NCBI RefSeq assembly: GCF_036226405.1
Contig: NZ_CP108464.1
Coordinates: forward strand, 2,356,001 to 2,420,000
Length of the DNA: 64,000 nt
Direction of reading: 5' to 3'
DNA from: Streptomyces sp. NBC_01260
GTDB lineage: Bacteria > Actinomycetota > Actinomycetes > Streptomycetales > Streptomycetaceae
This document shows, one piece after another, positions 7,854-17,005 of this stretch; position 1 is the stretch's first letter, and the number at the start of each line of letters is the position of its first letter. The notes under the pieces were generated by a model. The model had not been told where the DNA came from and did not search any database. It saw only the letters and a program-made list of their open reading frames with translations. The position numbers and the translations under genes were made by a program.

Positions 7854-8186
7854 TCAGGCCTTCGCGGGGACCGGGGCGGCGTCCGCGAGCAGCGGCTCGA
7901 CCTCACGGACGACCTTGCGCTCGACGAAGAACGCGGCCGTCGGGATCGTGCCGGCGATCAGCACCCAGAGCAGCTTGCCCATCGGCCACTTCGCCTTGGA
8001 GCCGAGGTCGAAGGCGAAGACCAGGTAGATGATGTAGAGCACGCCGTGGAGCTGCGAGACGACGAGCGTCAGGCCCTCACCGGTGTCGAAGCCGTACTTG
8101 AAGATCATGCAGGTGCAGAGCACCAGCAACATGACGGCGGTGACGTAGGCCATCACCCGGTACCGGGTCAGCACGCTGCGTTTCAT
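7854..8186 (-). CDS. DUF3817 small membrane protein
   Basis: A 110-residue protein with three or four hydrophobic helices. The family pattern is clear in QLHGVLYIIYLVFAFDLG and KAKWPMGKLLWVLIAGTIP. I start at ATG 8186 (MKRSVLTRYRVMAYV); longer frames upstream have no hydrophobic or family sequence. DUF3817 is an actinobacterial membrane family, similar to the part found next to YdzA-like genes, with no proven function. It lies 65 bp after a MarR gene on the same strand. A second DUF3817 gene is at 11676-12026. Confidence 0.85.
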   Translation of the reverse strand: MKRSVLTRYRVMAYVTAVMLLVLCTCMIFKYGFDTGEGLTLVVSQLHGVLYIIYLVFAFDLGSKAKWPMGKLLWVLIAGTIPTAAFFVERKVVREVEPLLADAAPVPAKA

Positions 8187-8251
8187 GCCATCGAGCCTAA
8201 CCGGCCGCCCGGGGCGATCTTGCAGCGGGCCGGGGCCCGGAATCCCGTCTC

Positions 8252-8761
8252 TCAGATCTCCTCGAAGTCCTGGGCCGCGATCCGCAGCGGCCGCAGCAGG
8301 GCGAAGATCTCGCCGCACTCCTCGGCGTCGTAGGCCCCGAGCCCGAACTCCATCGCGACCAGGTCCTCGGTGGCGGCCTCGACGACCTCGCGGCCCTTGT
8401 CCGTGATGGAGGCGAGCGTGCCGCGGCCGTCGTTCGGGTTGGGGCGCTTGTCGACCAGTCCGGAGCGCACCAGCCGGTCCACGGTGTTCGTGACGGACGT
8501 GGGGTGGACCATCAGCCGCTCGCCGATCTTGGACATCGGCAGCTCACCGGCCTTGGAGAAGGTGAGCAGGACCAGCGCCTCGTACCGTGCGAAGGTCAGC
8601 CCGTACGGTTTGACCACCGCGTCGACCTCCGCGAGCAGGATCTGCTGCGCACGCATGATCGAGGTGATCGCCCCCATGGAGGGGACCGGACCCCAGCGCT
8701 GCTGCCAGAGTTCGTCGGCGCGGGCGATGGGATCGAAGGGGAGACTGAGCGGCTTCGGCAC
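8252..8761 (-). CDS. MarR family transcriptional regulator
   Basis: A 169-residue winged-helix regulator. Recognition helix and wing are visible in MSKIGERLMVHPTSVTNTVD and the following KRPNPNDGRGTLASITDKG. I prefer GTG 8761 (PKPLSLPFDPIARADELW next) over an in-frame GTG 18 bases upstream, because AAGG lies about nine bases before it and the longer start has no site. The start is ten bases past the stop of the MFS gene on the same strand, so both may be on one transcript. Ligand and targets are unknown. Confidence 0.85.
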   Translation of the reverse strand: MPKPLSLPFDPIARADELWQQRWGPVPSMGAITSIMRAQQILLAEVDAVVKPYGLTFARYEALVLLTFSKAGELPMSKIGERLMVHPTSVTNTVDRLVRSGLVDKRPNPNDGRGTLASITDKGREVVEAATEDLVAMEFGLGAYDAEECGEIFALLRPLRIAAQDFEEI

Positions 8762-8771
8762 GGCATCGACC

Positions 8772-10259
8772 TTACCCACTGGCCATATGCTGGTCCTCCC
8801 CATCTCGAACTTCGGTACGAATATGGTGGGTGGGTGCGGTTCTGCGGACCTCCGCCACGAGCAGCAGCAGGCACAGGGTGCCCAGGACTCCGGCCCCGGC
8901 GACCACCTGGTGCACCGGGAAGAACTCGGCGGCCAGCCCCGCGAGGGCCATGCCCGCGCCCTGGAGCGTCATCAGTCCGGCGGTGAGCAAGGTCATGGCC
9001 CGGCCGCGCAGCTCGTCCGGTACGGCCTCGACGAACCACTGGTCGAGCCCGATGATGTACGCCGACCCCGCACCGGCCAGCACCAGCGCGACGGCGATCG
9101 GCACGATGCCGGGACTGACCCCGTACAGCAGGAAGGGCAGCAGCCCCACCGCCGCGACCGGCAGCACGATCAGGGAGCGGACGCGCGGGCTCAGCACCGC
9201 GCCCACGTACAGCTCGGCGGCGATCTGGCCGACCGGCATCGCGCACATCAGCAGCCCGAGCGCGACGGTGCCCGCGCCGATCTCGTCGGCGTAGGGGGCG
9301 GCCAGCGCCTCCGGGGCGACGACGAACGCCGGGGGCAGCCAGAAGAGCAGCAGCAGAGCGCGGATCCGGCGGTTGCCGAGGACGAGGCGGGCCCCGGAGA
9401 GCGACTCCCTGAGCAGGGTGCCGCCCTGACCGCCGCCGGCCCGGGCGGGCCGGTTCCGGGTGCCGAGGCGGAGGAGGGCGGCCGAGCCGAGGAAGGTGGC
9501 GACGGTGATCGTGATCGCGCCGCGCGGCGCGACCACCGCCAGCAGCAGCCCGCCCACGCCGAAGCCGGCGAGCAGCGCGCTCTGCGAGACGATCCGCAGC
9601 AGCGAGCGGCCCAGTACGTACAGGTCGTCCTCGCCGAGGATGTCGGCGAGCGCGGCCATCCTCGTGCCGGTGAAGACGGGCGACACCGCGGCCACCAGGC
9701 AGCGCAGCACCAGCAGTGCGGCGACGGGGGTGCCCGGCAGCACCATCACGGCGACGCAGCCCGCGCAGATCAGGTCGCACGTGACCAGGACCCGGCGGGC
9801 GGGGTAGCGGTCGGCGATCCCGCTGAACAGGGTGCCGCCGACGAGGTAGGGCAACATGCCGAGCGCGAAGGTGAGGGCGCTGAGCAGCGGCGATGCGGTG
9901 AGTTCGTACACGAGGACGGTGAGCGCCAGCTCACTGACCACGACGCCGAGCAGCGAGAGCAGGTGCGCGGCGAAGACGGCCCGGAACTCGCGGACGGCGA
10001 AGACGGCACGGTAGCCGCGCGGCGCTCCCCCGGCGGGCGGGGAAGTGAGCGGGGCGGTGGCCCGGAGCGCGGCCGGTTCGCTCGGGTCGGGGGGACCGGC
10101 GCGCTCCGGGTGCGGTGCCGGGAGAGGGGCCGCTCCGGTGCGGATGGTGCTCGCGGGGCGCAGGGCGGGCGGCCCGGCCCGGTGCGGGTCCGGCCGTTCG
10201 CGGGGTGTGTCCGGCGCGTCGCGGGGGCCGCCCGCCAGGGGGTCGGTGTCTCTCGGCAT
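8772..10259 (-). CDS. MFS exporter with Pro-rich cytoplasmic N-terminus
   Basis: A 495-residue major facilitator protein, start ATG 10259. The first 85 or so residues are unusual: Pro/Arg/Ala-rich and hydrophilic. Transmembrane helices follow, beginning FRAVFAAHLLSLLGVVVSEL, with the loop motif GIADRYPARRVLV between helices 2 and 3 and WFVEAVPDELRGRAMTLL later, as in the EntS/MFS_3-like group. Substrate is unknown. The gene is divergent from an ArsR-type regulator across 73 bp with a shared inverted repeat, so repression by that regulator is likely. Start upstream of the Pro-rich part is not certain. Confidence 0.83.
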   Translation of the reverse strand: MPRDTDPLAGGPRDAPDTPRERPDPHRAGPPALRPASTIRTGAAPLPAPHPERAGPPDPSEPAALRATAPLTSPPAGGAPRGYRAVFAVREFRAVFAAHLLSLLGVVVSELALTVLVYELTASPLLSALTFALGMLPYLVGGTLFSGIADRYPARRVLVTCDLICAGCVAVMVLPGTPVAALLVLRCLVAAVSPVFTGTRMAALADILGEDDLYVLGRSLLRIVSQSALLAGFGVGGLLLAVVAPRGAITITVATFLGSAALLRLGTRNRPARAGGGQGGTLLRESLSGARLVLGNRRIRALLLLFWLPPAFVVAPEALAAPYADEIGAGTVALGLLMCAMPVGQIAAELYVGAVLSPRVRSLIVLPVAAVGLLPFLLYGVSPGIVPIAVALVLAGAGSAYIIGLDQWFVEAVPDELRGRAMTLLTAGLMTLQGAGMALAGLAAEFFPVHQVVAGAGVLGTLCLLLLVAEVRRTAPTHHIRTEVRDGEDQHMASG

Positions 10260-10299
10260 GGACGCAGCCTGCGGGAGCGGGGCAGCCGCTCCGTAGACT

Positions 10300-10315
10300 T
10301 TCGGTCCACACCGAA
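10300..10315. promoter_or_regulatory. Inverted repeat TTCGGT-N4-ACCGAA between MFS and ArsR genes
   Basis: Perfect 6-bp arms in the 73-bp divergent gap, 18 bases before the ArsR-type start. It is a candidate operator for the adjacent regulator. Confidence 0.5.
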
Positions 10316-10332
10316 TCTTCCGAGGCCCGCGT

Positions 10333-11331
10333 ATGCCGTTCCATCTGCATTTCGACGAGAGCGATCTGCTCCGCTGCCGGTTCGCGCTCTCCCCGCTCGG
10401 GGAGACGCAGGCCGCCGTGCGGGTGCTGGCCACGCCGGAGCGTCAGGGCTACCAGCTGCCGTGGCTGCGCCGGATCCGGCACGCGGCCGCCGGGCTCGAC
10501 CTCGGGCCGCTGTGGCTCCTGATGAACGAGAGCGGTCACAGCCCGGACTTCTTCTGCCCGCCTCCGCTGGGGCCCCTGGCCTCGTTCGAGGAGGAGATCG
10601 CGGGGGTGCGGGCGGTCGACCCTCAGCTGGCCCGGGAGGACATGGCCTGGGCGCTGTCCGACCGGCCCGGAGCGCTGGACTCCCCCGCCGGGCAGGCGCT
10701 GCTGGCCGATCCCGCGCGGACGGTGCGGGAGCTGGCCGATCTGCTGGAGCAGGCCTGGCGGGTACTGATCGAACCGCACTGGCCGCGGCTGCGGGCCCTG
10801 CTGGAGGCGGATGTGGCGTATCACTCGCGACGGCTCGCCGCGGTCGGCTTCGAGCGGCTGCTGGGTGAACTGAGCCCGCAGCTGAGCTGGTCGGAGTCGA
10901 CGCTCACCATCGCCCGCACGGCCGGCCGGCACTCCCGGGTGCTCGGCGGGCAGGGCCTCGTGCTGATGCCCAGCGTCTTCGCCTGGCCGAATGTGGTCGG
11001 CGGGTTCGAGGCGCCCTGGCTGCCCGCGGTCATCTATCCGGCCCGCGGCATCGGCGGACTGTGGACGGAGCCTGGCGACCGCACCCCGGGCGTGCTCGCC
11101 CGGCTGCTCGGCCGGGCCCGCGCCGACGTGCTGTGCGCGCTCGACGAACCGGCCGGCACCAGCGCGCTCGCCCACCGGCTCGGCCTCGCGCCGTCCACCG
11201 TGTCGGAGCATCTGTCGGTGCTGCGGTCCGCGGGACTGCTGACGTCGCGCAGGTACGGCCACCAGGTGCTGTACGAGCGGACGCCGCTCGGGATCGCCCT
11301 GGCGGTACCGCAGCACGGGGCGCGGGAATGA
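10333..11331 (+). CDS. ArsR-type winged-helix regulator with DUF5937-like N-terminal domain
   Basis: A 332-residue regulator. The long N-terminal part (MPFHLHFDESDLLRCRFALS to about residue 240) resembles the domain called DUF5937. The C-terminal winged helix is clear at about 255-320: RADVLCALDEPAGTSALAHR, then APSTVSEHLSVLRSAGLLTS. No metal-binding Cys motif such as ELCVCDL is visible, so it is probably not a metal sensor. Start ATG 10333 with only weak site GAGG seven bases upstream. It is divergent from the MFS exporter gene, which is its likely target, as in the usual exporter/repressor pair. Confidence 0.82.
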   Translation: MPFHLHFDESDLLRCRFALSPLGETQAAVRVLATPERQGYQLPWLRRIRHAAAGLDLGPLWLLMNESGHSPDFFCPPPLGPLASFEEEIAGVRAVDPQLAREDMAWALSDRPGALDSPAGQALLADPARTVRELADLLEQAWRVLIEPHWPRLRALLEADVAYHSRRLAAVGFERLLGELSPQLSWSESTLTIARTAGRHSRVLGGQGLVLMPSVFAWPNVVGGFEAPWLPAVIYPARGIGGLWTEPGDRTPGVLARLLGRARADVLCALDEPAGTSALAHRLGLAPSTVSEHLSVLRSAGLLTSRRYGHQVLYERTPLGIALAVPQHGARE

Positions 11332-11367
11332 CGTGAGCCCCCGGCCGGCTGCGGCGGGGGGCTCACG
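11332..11367. terminator. Bidirectional stem-loop between convergent genes
   Basis: CGTGAGCCCCC (11332-11342) and GGGGGCTCACG (11357-11367) are perfect complements around a 14-base GC-rich loop, directly between the ArsR-type gene stop and the convergent thiamine-binding-family gene stop. Confidence 0.75.
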
Positions 11368-11385
11368 GGGTACAGGGCGGGGGCG

Positions 11386-11679
11386 TCAGCCGGCGAGGTA
11401 CCGCTCGACCGTCTCGACCTTGGAGGTCAGACCGTCGGTCACACCGGGGCGGATGTCGGCCTTCAGGACGAGGGAGACCCGTCCGGCCCGCGCCTCGACG
11501 GCCTCGACGGCGCGCTTGACGACGTCCATGACCTCGTCCCACTCCCCCTCGATGGAGGTGAACATGGCGTCCGTCCGGTTGGGCAGCCCGGACTCGCGGA
11601 CGACGCGGACGGCGTCGGCGACGTAATCACCGACGTCCTCGCCGACACCCAGCGGGCTGACGGAAAAGGCGACGATCAT
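11386..11679 (-). CDS. MTH1187/YqgV (DUF77) family thiamine-binding-like protein
   Basis: A 97-residue ferredoxin-like protein, [20 protein letters not shown] at the start and [20 protein letters not shown] in the middle, typical of the MTH1187 family. Characterised members bind thiamine or thiamine-like ligands; whether this one does is inference. ATG 11679 overlaps the stop of the upstream DUF3817 gene in an ATGA, so the pair is translationally coupled. Confidence 0.87.
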   Translation of the reverse strand: MIVAFSVSPLGVGEDVGDYVADAVRVVRESGLPNRTDAMFTSIEGEWDEVMDVVKRAVEAVEARAGRVSLVLKADIRPGVTDGLTSKVETVERYLAG

Positions 11680-12026
11680 GCGCTGACCGTGCCTTCCCGG
11701 CGGGCGCGGGCGGCGATGACGCCGTCGGCCTCGTAGCGCTTCAGCGCCTTGTCGCCGTACAGCCCGCCGAACGGCAGCAGCGCGAGCAGGAAGAAGAACG
11801 CGACGCGCTTGAGCGGCCACTTGGTCTTGGACCAGACGTCCAGCAGCAGGACGGCGTAGATCACGAAGAGCACGCCGTGCAGGATGCCGAGCGGCATCAT
11901 CAGGAAGTCGATGTCCGAGACCCGGCTCAGGATCGATCCGAAGATGATCAGCGCCGGGAAGGAGAGCGCCTCGGGAATCGAGATGAGGCGCAGCCGGTGC
12001 AGGGCGGTAGCGGTCTTGATGTCCAC
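11676..12026 (-). CDS. DUF3817 membrane protein, second copy
   Basis: A 116-residue membrane protein with three to four helices and the family core [20 protein letters not shown] and [23 protein letters not shown] 12026 is chosen because GAAGG lies nine bases upstream. It is a distant paralogue of the gene at 7854-8186. It overlaps the thiamine-binding-family gene by 4 bp. The role is unknown. Confidence 0.85.
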   Translation of the reverse strand: MDIKTATALHRLRLISIPEALSFPALIIFGSILSRVSDIDFLMMPLGILHGVLFVIYAVLLLDVWSKTKWPLKRVAFFFLLALLPFGGLYGDKALKRYEADGVIAARARREGTVSA

Positions 12027-12197
12027 GGGGGCACCTTCGGTGGGAGGACGGTGACAGCTTGTGAACGCAGGCACAAGCGCGACCATTGTGGCACCGGCAC
12101 CGGCCCGGCGGTGCCGCGGGGGCCGTTTCGCGCACTTCGGGGACTTCTTGTACCCAATCGCCGGACGAGTTCGATTTCCGGCGGCTACCGTCGCACC

Positions 12198-12836
12198 GTG
12201 GCAATGTTCCGACTCCAAGGCAGCAAGACGCTCGCCGTCGACCTGACCGGCGACGCCGTCAAGGCGAAGAACGGTTCGATGGTCGCGTACGACGGCCGGA
12301 TGGCGTTCAAGAAGATGACCGGCGGCGGTGAGGGCCTGCGCGGCATGGTGACCCGCCGGCTGACCGGCGAGCAGATGGCCGTGATGGAGGTGACCGGGCA
12401 GGGCACCTGCTACTTCGCCGACCGTGCGAGCGAGATCAATCTCGTCTCGCTGCGCGGCGAGAAGCTGTACGTCGAGGCGAGCAATCTCCTGTGCACCGAC
12501 GCAGGGCTGCGTACCGGCACGACTTTCACCGGACTGCGCGGCGGTGCGACGGGCAACGGCCTGTTCACCACCACCGTCGAGGGAACCGGCCAGGCGGCGA
12601 TCATGTCGGACGGCTCGGCCGTGGTCCTGCGGGTCTCCGCCCAGTACCCGCTCTTCGTCGACCCGGGCGCCTACATCGCCCACCAGGGCAGCCTCCAGCA
12701 GCACTTCCAGTCCGGGGTGAACTTCCGGACGCTGATGGGCGAGGGATCGGGCGAGTCCTTCCAGATCCGCTTCGAGGGCGAGGGGCTCGTCTACGTCCAG
12801 CCCAGCGAGCGGAACACGATCGGGGGCGATGTCTGA
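12198..12836 (+). CDS. AIM24 family protein, first of three
   Basis: A 212-residue all-beta protein of the AIM24 family ([20 protein letters not shown] at the start, [17 protein letters not shown] at the end). Glycine-rich short strands recur as expected of the duplicated beta fold. Start could be GTG 12198 or ATG 12204; no strong ribosome site precedes either, and a TACCGT at 12186 suggests a leaderless message. The stop overlaps the next ATG in TGATG. In mitochondria AIM24 affects inner-membrane architecture; the bacterial role is unknown. Confidence 0.85.
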   Translation: MAMFRLQGSKTLAVDLTGDAVKAKNGSMVAYDGRMAFKKMTGGGEGLRGMVTRRLTGEQMAVMEVTGQGTCYFADRASEINLVSLRGEKLYVEASNLLCTDAGLRTGTTFTGLRGGATGNGLFTTTVEGTGQAAIMSDGSAVVLRVSAQYPLFVDPGAYIAHQGSLQQHFQSGVNFRTLMGEGSGESFQIRFEGEGLVYVQPSERNTIGGDV

Positions 12837-13486
12837 TGCCGTTCCGCGAGATCAACTCGAAGATGGTCGAGGCGACGGTGCTCCCCGGCCAGAAGATGTT
12901 CAGCCAGCGCGGCGCGATGCTGGCCTACCGCGGCGAGGTGTCGTTCACCCCGAACATCCAGGGCGGTCAGGGCGGGGTGATGTCGATGATCGGCCGCCGG
13001 ATGGCGAACGAGGCGACCCCGCTGATGACGGTCGAGGGGAGCGGCACGGTGATGTTCGGTCACGGCGGCCATCACATCCAGGTGATCAACCTGGCCGGGG
13101 ACACCCTCTACGTGGAGGCCGACCGGCTGCTCGCCTTCGACGGCACGCTCCAGCAGGGCACGATGTTCATGGGCTCGCAGGGCGGCGTGATGGGCATGGT
13201 GCGCGGCCAGGTGAGCGGGCAGGGCCTGTTCACCACGACGCTCAAGGGGCACGGCGCGGTGGCGGTGATGGCGCACGGCGGGGTGATCGAGCTGCCGATC
13301 GCGCCGGGCCGCGAGGTGCATGTGGATCCGCAGGCGTACGTCGCCCACCACGGCGACGTGCGCAACAAGCTCTCCACCGCGCTCGGCTGGCGCGACATGG
13401 TGGGGCGCGGCTCCGGCGAGGCGTTCCAGCTGGAGCTCAGCGGCAGTGGTGCGGTGTACGTCCAGGCGTCGGAGGAGAAGCTGTGA
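12836..13486 (+). CDS. AIM24 family protein, second of three
   Basis: A 216-residue paralogue of its upstream neighbour: [20 protein letters not shown] at the start, HIQVINLAGDTLYVEADRLL in the middle, and FQLELSGSGAVYVQASEEKL at the end. The start shares one base with the preceding stop (TGATG) and its own end overlaps the next gene by 4 bp. These overlaps argue for fixed-ratio synthesis and perhaps a hetero-oligomer, which is inference. No signal peptide or membrane helix is visible. Confidence 0.87.
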   Translation: MPFREINSKMVEATVLPGQKMFSQRGAMLAYRGEVSFTPNIQGGQGGVMSMIGRRMANEATPLMTVEGSGTVMFGHGGHHIQVINLAGDTLYVEADRLLAFDGTLQQGTMFMGSQGGVMGMVRGQVSGQGLFTTTLKGHGAVAVMAHGGVIELPIAPGREVHVDPQAYVAHHGDVRNKLSTALGWRDMVGRGSGEAFQLELSGSGAVYVQASEEKL

Positions 13487-14247
13487 GCACGCCCGTGGTC
13501 TTCGATCCGATGACGCTGCCGTCGGACGACAACGTCAACTCGTACACCTTCTGCGTGGAGCTCAAGGGGAGCCAGTGGTTCCTGCAGAAGGGGAAGATGA
13601 TCGCCTACTACGGGCGGATCGAGTTCAACGGCATCGGGCACGGCCGCTTCGAGCGGCTGATCCGTACGAGCTTCCACTCGCCGCTGCACGCGAGCGACTG
13701 GGTGGTGGCGGAGGGCAGCGGGAAGATGCTGCTCGCGGACCGGGCCTTCGATGTGAACTCCTACGACCTGGAGGACGGGAACCTGACGATCCGCTCCGGC
13801 AATCTGCTGGCCTACCAGCCGACTCTGGCGCTGAAGCAGTCGATCGTGCCGGGGTTCCTGACGCTGATCGGCACCGGGAAGTTCGTCGCGGCGTCCAACG
13901 GCCCGGTGGTGTTCATGGAGCCGCCGCTGCGGGTCGACCCGCAGGCGCTGGTGGGCTGGGCGGACTGCCCCTCGCCGTGCCACCACTACGACCACGGCTA
14001 CATGGCCGGGGTGATGGGCGGACTGCGCGCCATGACCGGGATCGGCGGCGCCTCGGGCGAGGAGCACCAGTTCGAGTTCGTGGGCGCGGGTACGGTGCTG
14101 CTCCAGTCCACCGAGGTGCTGATGCCCGAGCAGTCGACGGGGGCGGTGCCGCAGCAGCCGGGGGTTCCGGGCGGCGGCGGTCAACCTGGGTCCACCCCCC
14201 GCGCCCCCGGCCAGCTGGGGGACCTCCAACGGCGCTTCGGGTTGTGA
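13483..14247 (+). CDS. AIM24 family protein with Pro/Gly-rich tail, third of three
   Basis: A 254-residue member of the same family, starting at GTG 13483 inside GTGA. The core has SYTFCVELKGSQWFLQKGKM and HQFEFVGAGTVLLQSTEVLM. It differs from the first two in a Cys-x3-Cys-His-His patch (WADCPSPCHHYDHGY) and a 40-residue Pro/Gly/Gln-rich C-terminal tail. The patch could bind a metal; this is only suggested by residue spacing. It ends the coupled trio. Confidence 0.85.
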   Translation: MSTPVVFDPMTLPSDDNVNSYTFCVELKGSQWFLQKGKMIAYYGRIEFNGIGHGRFERLIRTSFHSPLHASDWVVAEGSGKMLLADRAFDVNSYDLEDGNLTIRSGNLLAYQPTLALKQSIVPGFLTLIGTGKFVAASNGPVVFMEPPLRVDPQALVGWADCPSPCHHYDHGYMAGVMGGLRAMTGIGGASGEEHQFEFVGAGTVLLQSTEVLMPEQSTGAVPQQPGVPGGGGQPGSTPRAPGQLGDLQRRFGL

Positions 14248-14359
14248 GCGGTACTCTGCGCAGTGTGACGCCGGACGTCCGTACAGCGCCCGCGGAACCC
14301 CGGCCGGCCCGTGCCGTGTGTCACAGCGAATGATTTCGTCCGGATTTCAACTTCTTAGG

Positions 14360-14365
14360 TAGAAT
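14360..14365 (+). promoter_or_regulatory. -10 element TAGAAT of a leaderless MarR transcript
   Basis: TAGAAT ends six bases before the ATG at 14372, the spacing of leaderless Streptomyces promoters, and no ribosome site is present. The surrounding 14330-14371 is notably AT-rich. A -35 element is not clear. Confidence 0.5.
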
Positions 14366-14371
14366 CCATAT

Positions 14372-14842
14372 ATGGAGACCGAGACGGCCACCCGCTGGCT
14401 GAGCAACGCGGAGCAGTGCGCCTGGCGCACCCACCTGGATGTCAGCAGGCTGCTGATGCACCAGCTGGAGAAGGACCTCCAGCCGTTCGGCCTGACCAAT
14501 AACGACTACGAGATTCTCGTCAACCTCTCGGAGTCCGACGACCAGCGCCTGCGGATGAGTGACCTCGCCACCGCCACCCTGCAGTCCAAGAGCAGGCTCT
14601 CGCACCAGATCACCCGTATGGAGAGCGCGGGCCTGGTCCGCCGGGAGAACTGCGAGTCCGACCGGCGGGGACTGTACGCGGTCCTCACCGAGGCCGGTGC
14701 GGAGACGATGCGCAAGGTGGCACCGCACCACGTGGCATCGGTGCGCAAGCACTTCATGGACCTGCTGACGCCGGAGGCGCTGGAGCAGCTGCACGCGGCC
14801 CTCGCCCCGGTCGCCGACCATCTGCGCGCGCGCCGCGTCTGA
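14372..14842 (+). CDS. MarR family transcriptional regulator
   Basis: A 156-residue winged-helix protein. The helices are visible in MSDLATATLQSKSRLSHQIT and the wing in RRENCESDRRGLYAVLTEAG. The N-terminus carries WLSNAEQCAWRTHLDVSRLL, common to a Streptomyces MarR subgroup. The start ATG 14372 is supported by the leaderless -10 element. The two cysteines (residues 16 and about 91) could be redox-active, which is speculation. It stands alone, between the AIM24 trio and the convergent sensor-kinase gene 29 bp away. Confidence 0.86.
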   Translation: METETATRWLSNAEQCAWRTHLDVSRLLMHQLEKDLQPFGLTNNDYEILVNLSESDDQRLRMSDLATATLQSKSRLSHQITRMESAGLVRRENCESDRRGLYAVLTEAGAETMRKVAPHHVASVRKHFMDLLTPEALEQLHAALAPVADHLRARRV

Positions 14843-14871
14843 GGCAAGATCCGGAACACCGGGGGCGGCGC

Positions 14872-16326
14872 TCAGCGGGGGCCCGGCAGCCGCAGCTCGA
14901 ACCGGGCGCCGCGCTCCCCCGCACCGGCCGCGGTCAGCCGGCCCCCGTGCCGGATGGCCACATCGCGGGCGATGGCGAGGCCCAGACCGGCCCCGCCGTC
15001 GTCGCGGGCGCGGGCGTCGTCGAGGCGCACGAAGCGTTCGAAGATCCGCTCGCGCTCCGCCTCCGGCACCCCGGCCCCGTCGTCCGAGACCTCGACGACC
15101 ACACCACCACGTTCCACCCGCACCGCGACGGCCACCGAACTCTCCGCGTGCCGCTCGGCGTTGTCCAGCAGATTGCCGATCACCCGGGCCAACTGCCCGC
15201 GTGAACCGGTCACTTCCAGCCCGCCCGGCTCCGGCACGGACACCGTCACCGCGATCCGGTCGCCGATGCGCTGCGATACCTCCTCACGGACCAGTGCGCC
15301 GAGGTCCAGCCGCGCCTTCCCGGGCCGCTCCCCCGCGTCCAGCCGGGCCAGCAGCAGCAGATCGGCGGCGAGCACCTGGAGCCGTACGGTGTCGGCGACC
15401 GCACCCGCCACGTCCAGCAGCTCCGGGTGCGCGGCACCCACCTCCAGCTGGGTGCGGAGCGAGGCGATCGGGGAGCGCAGTTCGTGCGAGGCGTCCGCGA
15501 CGAAGCGCCGCTGACGGTCGACGGAGGCCTCCAGGGCGGTGAGCGTCTCGTTGGTGGTACGGGCCAGCCGGGCGATCTCGTCGCGCGAACCGGGCTCCGG
15601 CACCCGCCTGCTCAGATCCTCGGACGCGGTGATCGCCGCCATCTCGCGCCGGATGCCCTCGACCGGGCGGAGCGCCCGCCGGGTCACCAGCCAGGTCACC
15701 CCGGCGACGACGAGCAGCACGACGGGCAGCCCGGCCAGCATCGCGCCGCGCACACTCGCGACGGCCCGCTGCTCCGCGGCGAGCGGGGCACCCGCGTGGA
15801 CGGTCAGGGTCAGCCCGGCGGAGTTCGTCGCCTCCACGGAGGCGAACCGGTAGTCGGCGGTGTCGCCGTCGACGGTGGCGGCGCCGTTGCGGAAGTCCGG
15901 TTCGTCGGTGGAGACCTCACCGCGGCCGGGGTCGGCGCTCACGCCGTCGTCATCGTCGTCGTCGCGGCCACCGTGACCACCGTGGTCATCGCCCTTCTCC
16001 GGGACGGCGGACGCGGGCTGCGGGGTGACCCGGTCGGTGCCGGTGCCGGAGATCGCGTCCAGGTCCTCGGAGACGGCGACCACCCGGCCGTCCTCGTCGG
16101 TCACCTGGACCGGATGGTCCTCCTCGTCGCCCATGTCCAGCTTGTCGTACGGCACGTCGAGGGCCAGCTGCCCGGCGGTCTCGCGGGCCGCCACCTCGGC
16201 CTGGAGGCCCGCCTGGTCGGTGAGGTTGGCGCGCAGGACCAGCAGCACGCCGAGCCCGGCGGCGACGACCGCGAGGGCGACGACCACCGTCGCACCGAGC
16301 GCCGCCCTGGCCCGTACCGATCTCAC
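14872..16326 (-). CDS. Membrane sensor histidine kinase
   Basis: A 484-residue kinase. TM1 at 8-31, an extracytoplasmic sensor of about 160 residues, TM2 at 195-214, then HAMP, HisKA with H281 in FVADASHELRSPI, and a HATPase domain with NLLDNAERHA, DDGAGVP and GAGLGLAIARDVAIRHGG. The sensor part has a His/Asp-rich stretch (GGHGGRDDDDDDG, 117-128) that could bind metal ions. GTG 16326 overlaps the regulator stop in GTGA, so the two are coupled. The signal is unknown; an envelope or cation signal is plausible because the divergent neighbour is an acidic PepSY protein with similar D/H runs. Confidence 0.9.
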   Translation of the reverse strand: MRSVRARAALGATVVVALAVVAAGLGVLLVLRANLTDQAGLQAEVAARETAGQLALDVPYDKLDMGDEEDHPVQVTDEDGRVVAVSEDLDAISGTGTDRVTPQPASAVPEKGDDHGGHGGRDDDDDDGVSADPGRGEVSTDEPDFRNGAATVDGDTADYRFASVEATNSAGLTLTVHAGAPLAAEQRAVASVRGAMLAGLPVVLLVVAGVTWLVTRRALRPVEGIRREMAAITASEDLSRRVPEPGSRDEIARLARTTNETLTALEASVDRQRRFVADASHELRSPIASLRTQLEVGAAHPELLDVAGAVADTVRLQVLAADLLLLARLDAGERPGKARLDLGALVREEVSQRIGDRIAVTVSVPEPGGLEVTGSRGQLARVIGNLLDNAERHAESSVAVAVRVERGGVVVEVSDDGAGVPEAERERIFERFVRLDDARARDDGGAGLGLAIARDVAIRHGGRLTAAGAGERGARFELRLPGPR

Positions 16327-16982
16327 AGCGCCTCCAGCCGGTAGCCGGCGCCGCGCACCGTACGGATGGCGGCCGCGCCGAGCTTGCGGCGCAGGGTGCT
16401 CACGTACACCTCGACGATGTTCGGGTCGCCGTCGTAGGCGAAGTCCCAGACGTGTTCCAGGATCTCCGCCTTGCTCACCACCTGCCCGGCCCGCAGCGCG
16501 AGCTGTTCGAGCACGGCGAACTCCTTGGCCGTGAGCACGACCTCGTCCTCGCCGAGACGGACCCGGCGGGCGGCGGTGTCCATCCGCAGGGAGCCGACGG
16601 TGACCACCGGCGAGGCGGAACCACCGCGCCGGCGCAGCAGCGCGCGGACCCGGGCCACCAGCACCACGTAACTGAACGGCTTGGTCAGATAGTCGTCGGC
16701 ACCGGTGTCGAGCCCCTCCGCCTCGTCGTACTCCCCGTCCTTCGCCGTCAGCATCAGGATGGGCACCTCGTGGCCGGCGGCGCGCAGCGCGGCGCACACC
16801 CGGTAGCCGTTCATCCCCGGCAGCATGATGTCGAGGACGACGAGGTCGTACGCGCCCTCGGAGGCCCGGTGCAGCCCTTCGAGCCCGTCGTGCACGACAT
16901 CCACGGCGAATCCCTCGGCGGTGAGCCCCCGGGCCAGGGAGATCGCCAGCCGCTTCTCGTCCTCCACGATCAACAGGCGCAT
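16323..16982 (-). CDS. OmpR/PhoB family response regulator
   Basis: A 219-residue regulator with receiver phosphoacceptor D51 (DLVVLDIML), the conserved Thr in LMLTAKD and Lys in DYLTKPF, and a C-terminal winged helix with DGDPNIVEVYVSTLRRKL. I choose ATG 16982 because GAGG is ten bases upstream; GTG 16988 is an alternative. It is translated with the kinase downstream. Likely DNA sites are the TTCAG repeats in the divergent gap, which would let it control both itself and the PepSY gene. Confidence 0.9.
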   Translation of the reverse strand: MRLLIVEDEKRLAISLARGLTAEGFAVDVVHDGLEGLHRASEGAYDLVVLDIMLPGMNGYRVCAALRAAGHEVPILMLTAKDGEYDEAEGLDTGADDYLTKPFSYVVLVARVRALLRRRGGSASPVVTVGSLRMDTAARRVRLGEDEVVLTAKEFAVLEQLALRAGQVVSKAEILEHVWDFAYDGDPNIVEVYVSTLRRKLGAAAIRTVRGAGYRLEAL

Positions 16983-17005
16983 GTGCACAGCCTCGCAAAC
17001 GAAAG

